Notes: generated by a model not told the origin, from the sequence alone. A stretch of 64,000 nt of DNA from Enterocytospora artemiae (GCA_038659295.1 JASNGC010000003.1:496001-560000); one strand, 5' to 3'; shown: positions 29,979-39,751, counted from the first letter of the stretch. A program made the numbers and translations.

Positions 29979-30125
29979 TTATTGCTCGAATTTATTTATA
30001 TTTTTGGAAAGAGTTTTAATTTCTGTGCAGAGCGATTCAATTTGTTTTATATCCACATCGAATTCCTTGAATTTTTCAATAAGAATATCCAGTCTCAAAC
30101 TAACGTCCTTTGCTGTAGTGCTCAT
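29979..30125 (-). CDS. Small coiled-coil protein (48 aa)
   Basis: The ATG at 30125 follows AACCCCTT, the strongest form of the start signal here. The product is nearly all helix with heptads (DVSLRLDILIEKFKEFDVDI, QIESLCTEIKTLSKNI). It may be a subunit of a small coiled-coil complex such as those at kinetochores or on endosomes; no family is recognised. An earlier frame start lacks the signal. Confidence 0.55.
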   Translation of the reverse strand: MSTTAKDVSLRLDILIEKFKEFDVDIKQIESLCTEIKTLSKNINKFEQ

Positions 30126-30394
30126 AAGGGGTTGCAGCAAAGGAAATTTATTAGAAGACATTTGGTTTGGCAACAATCGACTTATTGGTATAACATTTTG
30201 GGTTTTTAGGAATACTTTCTTGAAGCAATGCCTATCGATGATAAAACTGGTTACCTAATAATGTCTTAGGAGCCTTTATGGCATTGATATCCTGTCTATT
30301 ATATTAGTTGTATAGAAACATATTTTTAAGGAAGAAATACACTTGTATTGATAAAATTGACTGACTGATGTCCACAAAATTTAATCTTTACCAG

Positions 30395-31723
30395 CTAAAC
30401 TGCATTTTCAACGATACATTCGAATACCATCTCTACATCTGATGTTATGATTTCCGGTGCAATGTCTAAGTGAATGGTAGTCATACTATTTACAATACAT
30501 CCCACTACTGCATCCAATACAGAATTATAAATTGATTTCCTCAGTGACTTTTCTATTTCCACGGTCTTATTGCCCGTTCTAAGTTTACTACTTCTATTCT
30601 TAATTCTTGTCTGAGTAAAGCTTCTCTCCGTGTTTTCTTCACAGCCAATCCCTCCAGAATCATCTCCACTATTCTGTACTTCAATATCTGGCAATTCTGC
30701 ACAATTTTTTTCACTTGTGCTTGTAGTAGACAGGTGCTTTGGATCTTGCTGATGAATCAATGATATATTATGGTTTTCCTGTTCCTTGTCACTGGTATCA
30801 AAATCGGTGCAAAGCACTTTATTGTTCACATAAGATAAGTTGTATTGAATGGGTATGGCACAATTAATACCAAGAAGAACCATCTTGCTTGGATCTATAT
30901 CTGACTCTTGAGGATCAAATATTAATTTGAATCTCCCATGATTACATATTGATCGACTACTGACACTTAAATGTATACTTGGGACAAGTTTTCCGTATAC
31001 TCCCAAAGATAGATGCTTCTGTTGATTGTGCCAAATAATATATGTAATATTCATATTCTCTGTTTCATCGTACCTACTTTCTAAATTATCAGATTTGTGA
31101 GGATTTTTGCAGAGATTTTCAACCTTGGAATCATTGGTGCCACGAATTTTTAAACAGAAATATCTTTCTGAAGCCATACACGTATCAGAATCCACTTCTA
31201 ACACATCAATATCAAGGCTCACAACTGGATTTTGAGCATCCTGGATTGCTTCATCACATATATTCTCCGGAGAGTTGTCATCAATATTCAATGAAGAACA
31301 GTCATCTCTGCTTTCTTTAGATTCCAATGAAGTTGATAGGTCAATGTTGGTGAAAGAACTCTGATCACCAACAAGTTCTGAGTCCCATACCATATTAGAT
31401 GATCCACGGATTATTGAAATGGTGGGACTATGAATAGGGCCAGATTTAGGCTGCATAGTTCCACAGGAAATGGCTTTTTCATCATCTGACAACTGTGATT
31501 CACCAACAAAACATGCCTCCTGTTCTTCGAATACAATCCCATACTTTGGATCTTCTTCCATATTGTTAAGACTACCATTTGAATTTTTCATTCTGTAGTT
31601 ACTTGAACCATTTGTATGCAAAGAATTCCTATTCAAAAATTGAGAGCCGAGCAACAGGGATATTGCCAATAGTAGCAATAGTAATAACACCATCCACTTG
31701 TATCTTCTGTTGTCCTTCTTCAT
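30395..31723 (-). CDS. Type II membrane protein, unknown function (442 aa)
   Basis: Basic N-terminus then one very hydrophobic segment at residues ~10-28 (WMVLLLLLLLAISLLLG). The rest is Ser/Asp/Asn-rich with a more ordered middle (~170-290) rich in beta and several Cys, and a final helix-strand element (KSIYNSVLDAVVGCIVNSM...). The topology is compatible with a nuclear-envelope or secretory-pathway protein. No family recognised. Start: ATG with CCC ~12 bases upstream. Confidence 0.72.
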   Translation of the reverse strand: MKKDNRRYKWMVLLLLLLLAISLLLGSQFLNRNSLHTNGSSNYRMKNSNGSLNNMEEDPKYGIVFEEQEACFVGESQLSDDEKAISCGTMQPKSGPIHSPTISIIRGSSNMVWDSELVGDQSSFTNIDLSTSLESKESRDDCSSLNIDDNSPENICDEAIQDAQNPVVSLDIDVLEVDSDTCMASERYFCLKIRGTNDSKVENLCKNPHKSDNLESRYDETENMNITYIIWHNQQKHLSLGVYGKLVPSIHLSVSSRSICNHGRFKLIFDPQESDIDPSKMVLLGINCAIPIQYNLSYVNNKVLCTDFDTSDKEQENHNISLIHQQDPKHLSTTSTSEKNCAELPDIEVQNSGDDSGGIGCEENTERSFTQTRIKNRSSKLRTGNKTVEIEKSLRKSIYNSVLDAVVGCIVNSMTTIHLDIAPEIITSDVEMVFECIVENAV

Positions 31724-32055
31724 CTCCACTTAGGGATTAAAAATCAAACTGTCAAAATTGTGATTTTAATCAGAAATTAATTAAAAACTACAATTGGCTG
31801 ATTTAAAGCTGAAATTCGAATAAAAGAAACTGTTACTACGGGACTTATTATTAGATATCAAATGAACTTGAAATGGTTTTTATTAAACCAACTTAGAAAT
31901 TAAAATTATTAATCACAAACTAAGAACACATATCAGTATGCACCAATTTCTCACAAGTACTGTAACCCTACTGATTAGTTAAAAATAAATTGACATTATT
32001 TCGATAGAAAATCAAATATTCCTCCGTCGAGCAAATTCGGACCTCTTAAAAATAT
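31724..32055. other. Intergenic region, ~330 bases
   Basis: AT-rich upstream region of the type II membrane protein gene, ending at the 3' end of eS12. Nothing recognised. Confidence 0.45.
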
Positions 32056-32409
32056 TTAATGTTTAATCTCATTCATCAGGAACGCCTTTTCTCTACTTTC
32101 GCTGACAAAGTCCAGTATTGCTGCTGCTCCAGCCCTCTTCAACTTGACTGGGTAAATTTCTGCAAATTCCTCCCTGGTCTCTAGGGTAACTATAGGAACA
32201 TTATTAATCTTGCACTTAGCTTCAATAATTTCCCTGTACTTCTGAATTAGATCGTTAGAGAGGATAACCAACTGCACAGGCTGTTCCCTATAGAGGGACT
32301 TTGCAACCTCCTTCGACCCGAGAACAGTCTTGACATGGTTGTGAGATGTCTTCAAGCACTTCTTTAGGCAATTCTTCATATTCAACTCCTGTTCAAATTG
32401 TTCGGACAT
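32056..32409 (-). CDS. RPS12: 40S ribosomal protein eS12 (117 aa)
   Basis: L7Ae-fold ribosomal protein. Recognisable by NCLKKCLKTSHNHVKTVLGSKE, QLVILSNDL, VPIVTLETREEFAEI and LKRAGAAAILDFV. Length is close to the yeast and human proteins. Start: ATG at 32409 after AAACCCTCAAAAT; the longer open frame upstream has no homology and overlaps the thioredoxin gene on the other strand, so it is rejected. Confidence 0.9.
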   Translation of the reverse strand: MSEQFEQELNMKNCLKKCLKTSHNHVKTVLGSKEVAKSLYREQPVQLVILSNDLIQKYREIIEAKCKINNVPIVTLETREEFAEIYPVKLKRAGAAAILDFVSESREKAFLMNEIKH

Positions 32410-32606
32410 ATTTTGAGGGTTTTGAAAAATTTTCAAAAAAACTTTACAAAGAGGTTTTGGACTTGATGGGAAGTATCTAGATGAACCTTTCTCAAAAAAC
32501 AATCTATTCTGCACTCCAATTTTGATTAGATGCATACCCCATCCAAAAATACTCCCAGAAGCCATTCTCTCGAAATCTCCAATTATATGAATTTTCCTGC
32601 CCTTCA

Positions 32607-32963
32607 ATGGCAATTGTGTTTTCTTCACCTCAGACGTTCGATGAAGTTCGAAAAACAAACTACAATAGATTTATTGTGAAGATATCCACTCCAAGCTGTG
32701 GGCCATGTGGAGAACTGCAGGAGTTTTTGGATCAATATGAAACAGACAAACTAATTCCTATATTTATCTTGGATGCTACAAAGCCCTGCGAGTTGTTTAG
32801 GGATCTGCAGAGAAGATACTCAATTAGATCTGTTCCATTCGTAGGGATCTTTGGATCAAACATGGAGGAAATTAAGATTATCAGGGGATTTAATAAGGAA
32901 GAAATAATAAACGAGTTGGAGCGATTCAATATTGATGATCCACTGCCAAACCCAAGCCTATAA
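32607..32963 (+). CDS. Thioredoxin (118 aa)
   Basis: Thioredoxin fold with active site CGPC at residues 31-34, preceded by STPS, and the cis-Pro loop RSVPFVGIF. The acidic/basic C-terminal extension is short. Serves as cytosolic disulfide reductant. The reductase expected to feed it is not this window's shortened homologue at 4345. Start: ATG after CTGCCCTTCA. Divergent from eS12, with ~200 bases between the starts. Confidence 0.9.
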   Translation: MAIVFSSPQTFDEVRKTNYNRFIVKISTPSCGPCGELQEFLDQYETDKLIPIFILDATKPCELFRDLQRRYSIRSVPFVGIFGSNMEEIKIIRGFNKEEIINELERFNIDDPLPNPSL

Positions 32964-33031
32964 TAAATTTAATTCTGGGAGTGTTTTAGAAACGGGTTTT
33001 CGACCCTGTGGGATGATAAAGCCTGTTTATT

Positions 33032-33487
33032 CTATTCAATCATATTTAACACTCCATACTTGCTGTTGTTTGCTTCATTTGTGTATTTCACTTTCTCATC
33101 ATAGGCTTCCCTGTCTTTTCTATACAGGGCAGATGCAGGGCCATTTGCGGGACTATGCGGATTTGGATAGTCAAATAGTTGGGTCAGCCCGTTTAGAATA
33201 TCTGAAACCGTCAGGGAAGCCTGCCACTTCGAACCCAGGATGTCCAGACACACAGCTCCATTGGGATACACATTTGGGTTGTACACCTCGTTTTTAAAGG
33301 TAACATGTGGCGGAGACATTGGATAGTTTTTGGTAAAAGTAAATGTTAACTGGAAAAAGTACCCATCTTTATGAAACTGGCAGTCCCAAATCAGAAAGTT
33401 GTCCTTCCTAGGCTGGGCATAGAAGCCAAACTTTCTGGTTTTTTGAATCAATTTCAGTTCGTTCTGCAGACGAAGAGTTGCATTCAT
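33032..33487 (-). CDS. E2 ubiquitin-like conjugating enzyme with NPN motif (151 aa)
   Basis: UBC fold: YPMSPPHVTF, then YNPNVYPNGAVCLDIL with the active-site Cys in GAVCLDIL, then the Trp in GSKW and PNPHSPAN. The oxyanion HPN tripeptide of E2s is replaced by NPN (VYNPNVYP). The segment before the first beta strands is short. Features are shared with Ubc9 (FGFYAQP, VYP.G.VCL) and Rad6/Ubc2-type enzymes (no insertion after the active site, SPAN), so the modifier it handles is uncertain. Start: ATG after TTGTCCCAAA. Confidence 0.85.
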   Translation of the reverse strand: MNATLRLQNELKLIQKTRKFGFYAQPRKDNFLIWDCQFHKDGYFFQLTFTFTKNYPMSPPHVTFKNEVYNPNVYPNGAVCLDILGSKWQASLTVSDILNGLTQLFDYPNPHSPANGPASALYRKDREAYDEKVKYTNEANNSKYGVLNMIE

Positions 33488-33734
33488 TTTGGGACAAGAA
33501 AAAATAGTTTATAACTGGGATTCGTAGGAAATATAGAATAGTTGTAGTTGCATATCTGTCCACTCGACTTAAAATCACTGTTGCTGGTTTGGCTGGAATT
33601 TATGAGCATCAGATTTCCGATAGATTCTATCTACCGGTAGTGTTTCCTTTGAAATATGGATAAGACATCCGCCAAAGGAAATTTGGGCTGGACTTGGATT
33701 TTTGAAGATCAAATCCCAAAATTTTTGGCCCCCA

Positions 33735-34283
33735 ATGACACTTAGTCTTGGAAACAACACTATCATAAATAAAGAAAATAAGAATTATAGTGAAATCGAT
33801 GAAGAAACATTGGGTATCCTTTGCAATCCGGCTCTTGCTGCATTTAACCGTGCGCTTGATGAAATGAAGAAGTCCCCATCACTGGAAACACTATCTGAAA
33901 TCCACCTCTCACTGTTGGTTGATTTCTCTCAAGTCAATGTAAAAATTATTGAGCGAATCGGTGAATTGGTCCAGTTTATTAAATATCCAGAGTTTTACAA
34001 GCAAATGTGCATAATATTCTGCGATATTTCTCATTACAACCCACCCATTGTCAAGATATTGGTGGAGCAAGGCCTCTTTGATTTATTAGATCCCACCCAT
34101 CCGTTGAGTTATGATTTAATCTTCAGCATGTGTGATCAAAATAAACACTCTGCTAATATATTCTTTACTGAAAAATATATTGAAAGGGGATTTGACAGGA
34201 GCAACGAAAAAATAAAAGTACTTTTAGAACAAAGACAAAAGCATACCATCGGAGAGGAAGGATGTACGGAAACAGAACCATAG
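33735..34283 (+). CDS. Helical-repeat-like protein, unknown (182 aa)
   Basis: All-helical, with leucine/isoleucine patterns of armadillo type (LSEIHLSLLVDFSQV, IKYPEFYKQMCIIFCDIS, PIVKILVEQGLFDLL). No signature motif. Start: ATG at 33735 immediately after GGCCCCCA, 11 codons inside the longest frame. Function unknown. Confidence 0.65.
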   Translation: MTLSLGNNTIINKENKNYSEIDEETLGILCNPALAAFNRALDEMKKSPSLETLSEIHLSLLVDFSQVNVKIIERIGELVQFIKYPEFYKQMCIIFCDISHYNPPIVKILVEQGLFDLLDPTHPLSYDLIFSMCDQNKHSANIFFTEKYIERGFDRSNEKIKVLLEQRQKHTIGEEGCTETEP

Positions 34284-34490
34284 TTGGTTTGGTAGGCCCA
34301 TAAGTTTAATAAATTGATCTTTCAAATAAATTGGGAGCATTCCATCCATTAAGAATAAGTCTAAATCGCTGAAATTGCTCGTGACAAGTACAGGATTAAT
34401 GAAACAATATTCTCTATGCAATTTGTATCATAAATATTTCTTCTGAGTTAAATTCTTTAATGGCCATGTGGACTAATAACGCCAGATCAG

Positions 34491-35186
34491 TTATTCTATT
34501 CCAACATCACTCAGAAAATCCTTTTTCTTAACGCCTAAGCCCTCACTTACTTCATCAACAATATTTCTAAAAATCTTAGTTCTTTTAGAGTCAACTTTTT
34601 TCAGAGATTGCAATTTCTCCATCCGCTTGTCAAATTTGTCCTTGTCAATCACTGTCATGCTGAACACATCCTTGTTTTCTTCAATATATTCCATCATCTG
34701 TTGAATTCTTACCTTCATTTCTTCGGTGCTTAACTCTGATTTTAAACCGTTAATTTGCTCAGTTAGTGTGGAATTTTGCAGCTTCAACGATTTTAACTCT
34801 GCCTCTGAACTCTCAAAGGCCCTTCTAAGTAACTCTAGGGACCGAGAATCATCATTGGGATCAATCTCAGTGGTTTCCACTTCACTATCTTCAGAGATGC
34901 TGAGGGATTTTTTAAGATAGTCTGTGGTGAAATTCATCTTTTCCTGATTCAGATAAAATACCTTTGTCTTGCCATTTATCTTAACCGTAATCATCTGTTT
35001 TTCCTCCAAATCACTCAAAACCTTTTCAACTTCAGATTTTTTACTATTTTTGAACTGCAAAGCCAACTCGGTCAGAATGAATGGCTTGTTGCTGTAATAC
35101 AATAAAGTATACAAATTGTCCCGTAGCTTTCTATATTCTGCTGCTTTTTTTGCATCGGAATTTTCTTTTTTGGGTGCTGAGGACAT
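34491..35186 (-). CDS. HOP2: Hop2/TBPIP meiotic recombination factor (231 aa)
   Basis: Winged-helix N-terminus (~20-80: LLYYSNKPFILTELALQFKN, EKVLSDLEEKQMITVKINGKTKVFYL), coiled coil (~105-150, with ELKSLKLQNSTLTEQINGL and the family LSTEEMK) and a C-terminus ending KKKDFLSDVGIE, matching the family KK.FFEE.GIE. Hop2 works with Mnd1 to promote Dmc1/Rad51 strand exchange between homologues, so it speaks for a meiotic stage. Mnd1 and Dmc1 are not in this window. Start: ATG after TTTCACCCC. Confidence 0.9.
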   Translation of the reverse strand: MSSAPKKENSDAKKAAEYRKLRDNLYTLLYYSNKPFILTELALQFKNSKKSEVEKVLSDLEEKQMITVKINGKTKVFYLNQEKMNFTTDYLKKSLSISEDSEVETTEIDPNDDSRSLELLRRAFESSEAELKSLKLQNSTLTEQINGLKSELSTEEMKVRIQQMMEYIEENKDVFSMTVIDKDKFDKRMEKLQSLKKVDSKRTKIFRNIVDEVSEGLGVKKKDFLSDVGIE

Positions 35187-35323
35187 GGGGTGAAAGAAAA
35201 CACCATTTGAAGTAGTTCTAGTATTCTAGTATAGGGTATATTTCCCAGATAAACCTTTGGGTTGTGATTGGATGGAATGACGGAATAGATGAGTAAACTG
35301 CATTCATCAACTTTACCAACCAC

Positions 35324-35842
35324 TCACACCAGATTCATTACCTCAATCTGATCCAGTAGCCACTTGAACCCATCGTCCAAGCCGATGTTCAATTTTGCAC
35401 TTACAAGAAAAACCTTCGAATTGGCAAATGGATTGGCTATTCGAACATCCCTGCTTTTTCTCTCCTGTAAGTCGATCTTGTTTGCAAAAATGGCAACTGG
35501 CACATCCAAGCTAGATATTTCCGAGAAATAGGACATTTCAGAGATCAATGGGAGTCTCCGGTCTGAAATATCAAGGACATAAATTACACCATCGATCTTT
35601 TCAAAGTAATTCGACCAAAACTTCTCAAACATGCTTTGCCCACCAATATCTAAAATAGTCAATTCATACTCCTTGTAGTTCGAGTTGTACACTTGATATC
35701 CAAAAGTAGGTGCAATGTCCACCTCTATTCCGAGATATCTCGTAAGAATTGTGCTTTTACCGGCATTATCCAGTCCTAGCACAACCAGCTTGATCATCTT
35801 ATTATTCTTTTTAATTTTCTGCACCAAAGTGGCAAAAGCCAT
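35324..35842 (-). CDS. Arf-family GTPase, Arl2/Cin4-like (172 aa)
   Basis: G1 GLDNAGKS at residues 23-30, effector Thr and FGYQV, switch II DIGGQ, NKID and SAK. There is no Gly2, so N-myristoylation is not expected, as in Arl2. WSNYFEKIDGVIYVLDISDRR matches Arl2/Arf. Arl2 controls tubulin folding cofactors and microtubules; the Arl2 call over other Arf-like proteins is inference. Start ATG has no CCC but ACCGATATA. It is ~140 bases from the Hop2 start side. Confidence 0.85.
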   Translation of the reverse strand: MAFATLVQKIKKNNKMIKLVVLGLDNAGKSTILTRYLGIEVDIAPTFGYQVYNSNYKEYELTILDIGGQSMFEKFWSNYFEKIDGVIYVLDISDRRLPLISEMSYFSEISSLDVPVAIFANKIDLQERKSRDVRIANPFANSKVFLVSAKLNIGLDDGFKWLLDQIEVMNLV

Positions 35843-36019
35843 TATATCGGTTGGAAAAAGGAATATTTATCAGCAAATCACAGCCGGGATGATTCATCAT
35901 AAGATACGCAGACATGCAGGGACAAATAGATCGGATATAATACTCTCAATTTCTTTTGAACTATACGTTTGTACTTATTTTTCCTCCAAAAAAGTCTGTT
36001 TCTGAGCCCCCAGAATTGT

Positions 36020-37219
36020 ATGTTCGATATCAACGATGAGGATATCAAAGAATTGCTCAATAACTATTCTAAAGAGAAGAATATGCCATATGATCTGGAG
36101 TATATTGTCGAGTGTGGGTTAAAGTATATTTATGGGAAGTCTCACTACAAAAACGGGAAAGTCGAACCGTGCGAATCGAGTTTTTCGGACTTCATTCACA
36201 ACAAACGGAGTCACAGATGCAAAAATCACTTTCTCAAAACATCATTGAAGAAGTTAAGCATCCCAGACAGCTTATTTAGTTGTTGGACCGGCAACAATAT
36301 CGCAGTCCTTTCGAGTAATAATGTTTTGCATGCATACTACAGGTCCGAGCATCTCTTTGAGGCACAGATGCAGGATATCTCCGCCATGACGGCTTCAAAT
36401 TCGAAGATATATCTTGGGACATATTCTGGCAATCTCATTCACTATGATCCAGTTTCCCAGTCGGAAAATATTCAAGAGAGGCACTCAGGAGCAGTTACTT
36501 CCATTCGATGTGTTGAAACCTCAGATTGTGGAAACTATGTCTTGAGTTCTGGTACCGATGGTTCAATATTTTTCAGAAAGAAAATCCAAATCTCAAACCA
36601 CGAAATACTTGATTCTATCTATGTTAACGATAATCATTTTATATGCACTTGTAGTGACAACTCCATTGCTGTATATAGATCAGAGAAATTAATTTCATTT
36701 GTTGGGCACAAGTCACGTATTAACACTTTGAGCTATGACAGAATTGCTATTACAACCTCCTCCGATGGACTTATGGGGCTGTTGTCTCCATATGGACTGA
36801 GGGAAACAAATCCTCTATTGTCGGATGGTAGAGAATATCATACTATATTGGAGCCTGATAGCCTTTCAAATTTCGAAATGAGAAGCATTGGTTGTTCGCT
36901 CCACAAACAGCTAGGGAATGACAAGGTTTTGGGATTTGGGATGGGAAGTTTAAAAATATACGATATAGCATCCGATTCAGCATTGAGTGTGTATGGTGGC
37001 AATACAAACGACGGGATTGCCATTGAAAGCGCAGATATGTTCAACAGTGTCGTTGTTTATGGAGTAGGTAATGCCATGAATTTCTGTGATATTCGCACTA
37101 GGGAGAAATTTGGAATTCTGACTGATTCACCCATAAAGAATATTGAGTTTAATTCAACTGGAGACTTATTATTTGTTTCTTCTGATGATGGGCCAACTAT
37201 GGTTGAATTGAGATCCTAA
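36020..37219 (+). CDS. WD40-repeat protein, unknown (399 aa)
   Basis: The N-terminal ~85 residues are helical/charged. After that come about seven weak blades of WD type with GH/SD patterns (HSGAVTSIRCVETSDCGNYVLSSGTDGSIFF, FICTCSDNSIAVY, VGHKSRINTLSYD). It should form a beta propeller scaffold. Which of the many eukaryotic WD proteins it is cannot be decided. Start: ATG with CCCCC about 8 bases upstream at 36020, rather than the earlier in-frame codon. Confidence 0.75.
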   Translation: MFDINDEDIKELLNNYSKEKNMPYDLEYIVECGLKYIYGKSHYKNGKVEPCESSFSDFIHNKRSHRCKNHFLKTSLKKLSIPDSLFSCWTGNNIAVLSSNNVLHAYYRSEHLFEAQMQDISAMTASNSKIYLGTYSGNLIHYDPVSQSENIQERHSGAVTSIRCVETSDCGNYVLSSGTDGSIFFRKKIQISNHEILDSIYVNDNHFICTCSDNSIAVYRSEKLISFVGHKSRINTLSYDRIAITTSSDGLMGLLSPYGLRETNPLLSDGREYHTILEPDSLSNFEMRSIGCSLHKQLGNDKVLGFGMGSLKIYDIASDSALSVYGGNTNDGIAIESADMFNSVVVYGVGNAMNFCDIRTREKFGILTDSPIKNIEFNSTGDLLFVSSDDGPTMVELRS

Positions 37220-37430
37220 AGGTGTTGTGGATCAGTCAAATATTGGTTGTAATGATTGACAAAAATTCTGAGTGACTATCCCAATCTACAATGCCAGCGT
37301 GGACGAACAATAAATGTGGTTGTTACACTGATCAGCTACTTTTCTTAACTGTTGTTTAGAGTTCGTGGCTAAAGTCAAAATTTCAAGAAATTTATAACTA
37401 ATTAATTTTACGAGCCCCTTTGAGATAATA

Positions 37431-38261
37431 ATGGATACTAAAAGCCATCTTTTACTGTGTAAATCACTGCTTTTATTACAGAATGGAAGATACGATGTTG
37501 CTCTAGCGGTCTTGGAAAGACTTGAGAGTAAATATCCAAAAAACATTACAATTAAATCAAAAGTTGCCGAAGTAAAATACCTACAGGAGAAATATTATGA
37601 GGCATCGAGGATATACTTTTATATTTTAATACATTTACCTAAGGTAGATACACCAGAGAATAATAAAATTAGAGAGGAAAACCAGAAGAAGCTTGTCAGT
37701 TGCTGTGTTTTATCGCCTAGAGAAATACAGTTGGATAGTCCATATGTAGACTGTTTTACAAGGCATACGAAACTCGACTTAATTGACTTTTATTCAACCG
37801 TGCTATCCTTCAGTCAGGTGTCATTTGAAACACTGGGACATCACAAAACCATTTCGTTATCATACATGCTGAATGCATCAGACAAAAAATATCTCAAGTG
37901 CGGCTATTCCCATAACTTGCAAAAAACATACAGCACAAATGACTTCCACGAGATATATAACTCAATAGTTTACGAAATTACAAATGGTAGCCTATTAACT
38001 GCACTGGAAAAGTTGTGTAAAGTTTTCCACTCAAAATCATTCTTTGATGTTCTGGAGTTCCTGGTTATCAAAGAGAAACTTGAGATCTTGTACTTCCTGT
38101 CTAAGAGAAGTGATTTCTTCAAAGCATACCTGGTTGAATCCATAGACAAAATAAACAAAACAAGGAAACTTATCTTTACCAAAATCTACCAAACCACAGA
38201 CAATATATCCGAATCAACAGCAGACTGCATCCTAGAGCTGCTCGATACCATAAGTTTGTGA
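37431..38261 (+). CDS. TPR-like helical protein, unknown (276 aa)
   Basis: The first ~80 residues show TPR-like helix pairs (LLLQNGRYDVALAVLERLESKYP, VAEVKYLQEKYYEASRIYFYIL). The remainder is helical without a motif. It might be a scaffold subunit such as an EMC2-type TPR protein, but this is a guess. Start: ATG with GAGCCCC ~15 bases upstream. It lies tail to tail with the Cys-rich secreted protein gene. Confidence 0.65.
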   Translation: MDTKSHLLLCKSLLLLQNGRYDVALAVLERLESKYPKNITIKSKVAEVKYLQEKYYEASRIYFYILIHLPKVDTPENNKIREENQKKLVSCCVLSPREIQLDSPYVDCFTRHTKLDLIDFYSTVLSFSQVSFETLGHHKTISLSYMLNASDKKYLKCGYSHNLQKTYSTNDFHEIYNSIVYEITNGSLLTALEKLCKVFHSKSFFDVLEFLVIKEKLEILYFLSKRSDFFKAYLVESIDKINKTRKLIFTKIYQTTDNISESTADCILELLDTISL

Positions 38262-38335
38262 CACATTCCACACAAAATTACAACCCAAAGAACCCCATGA
38301 TTCACAATCAAAAACAAACCATACCCATAACCATT

Positions 38336-39055
38336 TTATTGAACTGGAACAAACTCGCCTGAACACGTGTACTCAAAGGCAGTGGAGTAGATATCACTAG
38401 ATGATGGCAACTTTGAGCGAAGTATCAAATTGTACCATGCCCCAACCTGCGGTCTGATGCGTTCACGGAGGATAGAAACCCTACCATTCAGAATATCTCT
38501 TGGGTTCACTGCACGGATCACCTTCCAGTCAAGAATATTGTTCGTCCTGTTTTCCCCAATGAACACTGAGTAGCAACTGATATCTGTCACTTCAACCTTG
38601 TATCTGAAAAACAGATCACTTCCTCCACAGCACCTGATGGAATAGAGATGGATTATTGGGTCGCACACAAATGGCCTCTCTTCACAATAGTACTTTCTTG
38701 AGTAGTCACATGGGTTTGGGAATATTTCACATCTCTCAGGTCTCCTCCTATCACATCTTACCCTCTTGAAGCAAATCTCCTTTGGCTTGCAGGGAAAACG
38801 GTCACCTTTCCTGCAATGCTTTCCCCAACGACCCTTAGGGTTGACCCAATCAATATTACATTTCTTCTTCCTGTGACATCTCTTTGACCTTCTCTCATCA
38901 ATGTCAGACGACTCGCTAGAATCATCCACACTGGGCTTACATCCTGTGTACAATCCCAATCCACAATCAGAGCGCTTATACACACTCCTGGAACTTCTAG
39001 GTCCCAAACACATCAACAATCCAAACGATAAAGTGAGAAACTTACCTGACAACAT
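38336..39055 (-). CDS. Second Cys-rich secreted protein, basic (239 aa)
   Basis: Signal peptide at residues 1-~22 (MLSGKFLTLSFGLLMCLGP). A mature part with many Cys and Arg/Lys (CHRKKKCNIDW, CKPKEICFKRVRCDRRRPERC, IRCCGG) is followed by a beta-rich C-terminus. It has the same plan as the protein at 22576 (signal peptide, Cys-rich middle, TATA-like promoter) but no clear sequence similarity was seen. Candidate spore-wall or polar-tube component. The ATG follows GGACCCAT, and the stop lies inside AATAAA. Confidence 0.75.
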   Translation of the reverse strand: MLSGKFLTLSFGLLMCLGPRSSRSVYKRSDCGLGLYTGCKPSVDDSSESSDIDERRSKRCHRKKKCNIDWVNPKGRWGKHCRKGDRFPCKPKEICFKRVRCDRRRPERCEIFPNPCDYSRKYYCEERPFVCDPIIHLYSIRCCGGSDLFFRYKVEVTDISCYSVFIGENRTNNILDWKVIRAVNPRDILNGRVSILRERIRPQVGAWYNLILRSKLPSSSDIYSTAFEYTCSGEFVPVQ

Positions 39056-39076
39056 ATGGGTCCACGGATTTTTTTC

Positions 39077-39084
39077 AATTTATA
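39077..39084 (-). promoter_or_regulatory. TATA-like box of the second secreted-protein gene
   Basis: TATAAATT on the minus strand, ~22-30 bases before the ATG at 39055, in the same position as the TATA box of the secreted-protein gene at 22576. Confidence 0.5.
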
Positions 39085-39751
39085 CTTGACTTTATGATGT
39101 CACACCAAATTTTTCAATTGCATCATTTTAAATTAAATTTCTCATTTCCAAAAATGTCCATTCCTTCTATACAAATCAATGTCTAAAGGTTACATATTCT
39201 GGACTATGTAAATCTTGTTTTTTCTTTAAATTATTAAAATATCAGAAAATGAACTGTTTTAGATAGTTAAGGATCTGTTTAATATTCACAAAATTATACA
39301 ATCAGGTATTATACTGCTGAAATTGATGATGGATGAATAGATTCAAGTACCATCCCCTCTGAAACATATTTATTTCAGTCATTTTTGAAAACCATTTATT
39401 AAAAGACTCTTTTATTCATTCTACCTCCATCTTCATGTTGCATTCTATTCATTTCAACCTATTTGTCTCATCTCTGTAATCAAATCAAGAGATGATATTT
39501 AATTGATTGTGATGAAACCTCAGTATGTAGCCAAATATAAAATATCCAATTCTCTATTTCCTTGTGGGATAACTCTAAATTAAGTTCAGCTCCAGAATAG
39601 TTATTTGAGATGGTTACGGTTGTTATCTACTGGAATCCTAGGATGGTATTTATTCCAATCCATGGTAGCATCAGTAACTATTGATACTCCATAGCCATTT
39701 CATATTACTATTTATATGTTGAATTCTACAGGCTTTTGGCAATTTTTACCC
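39085..39751. other. Long intergenic region, ~670 bases
   Basis: Divergent upstream region between the secreted protein and Rad17/Rad24 genes. AT-rich; no ORF with a start signal, no tRNA, no clear repeat. It ends with TTTTTACCC right before the Rad17 start. Confidence 0.45.

Noticed and set aside
32410..32658. 83-residue extension of eS12
   Set aside because: No similarity, overlaps the thioredoxin gene, and the CCC signal marks the internal ATG.
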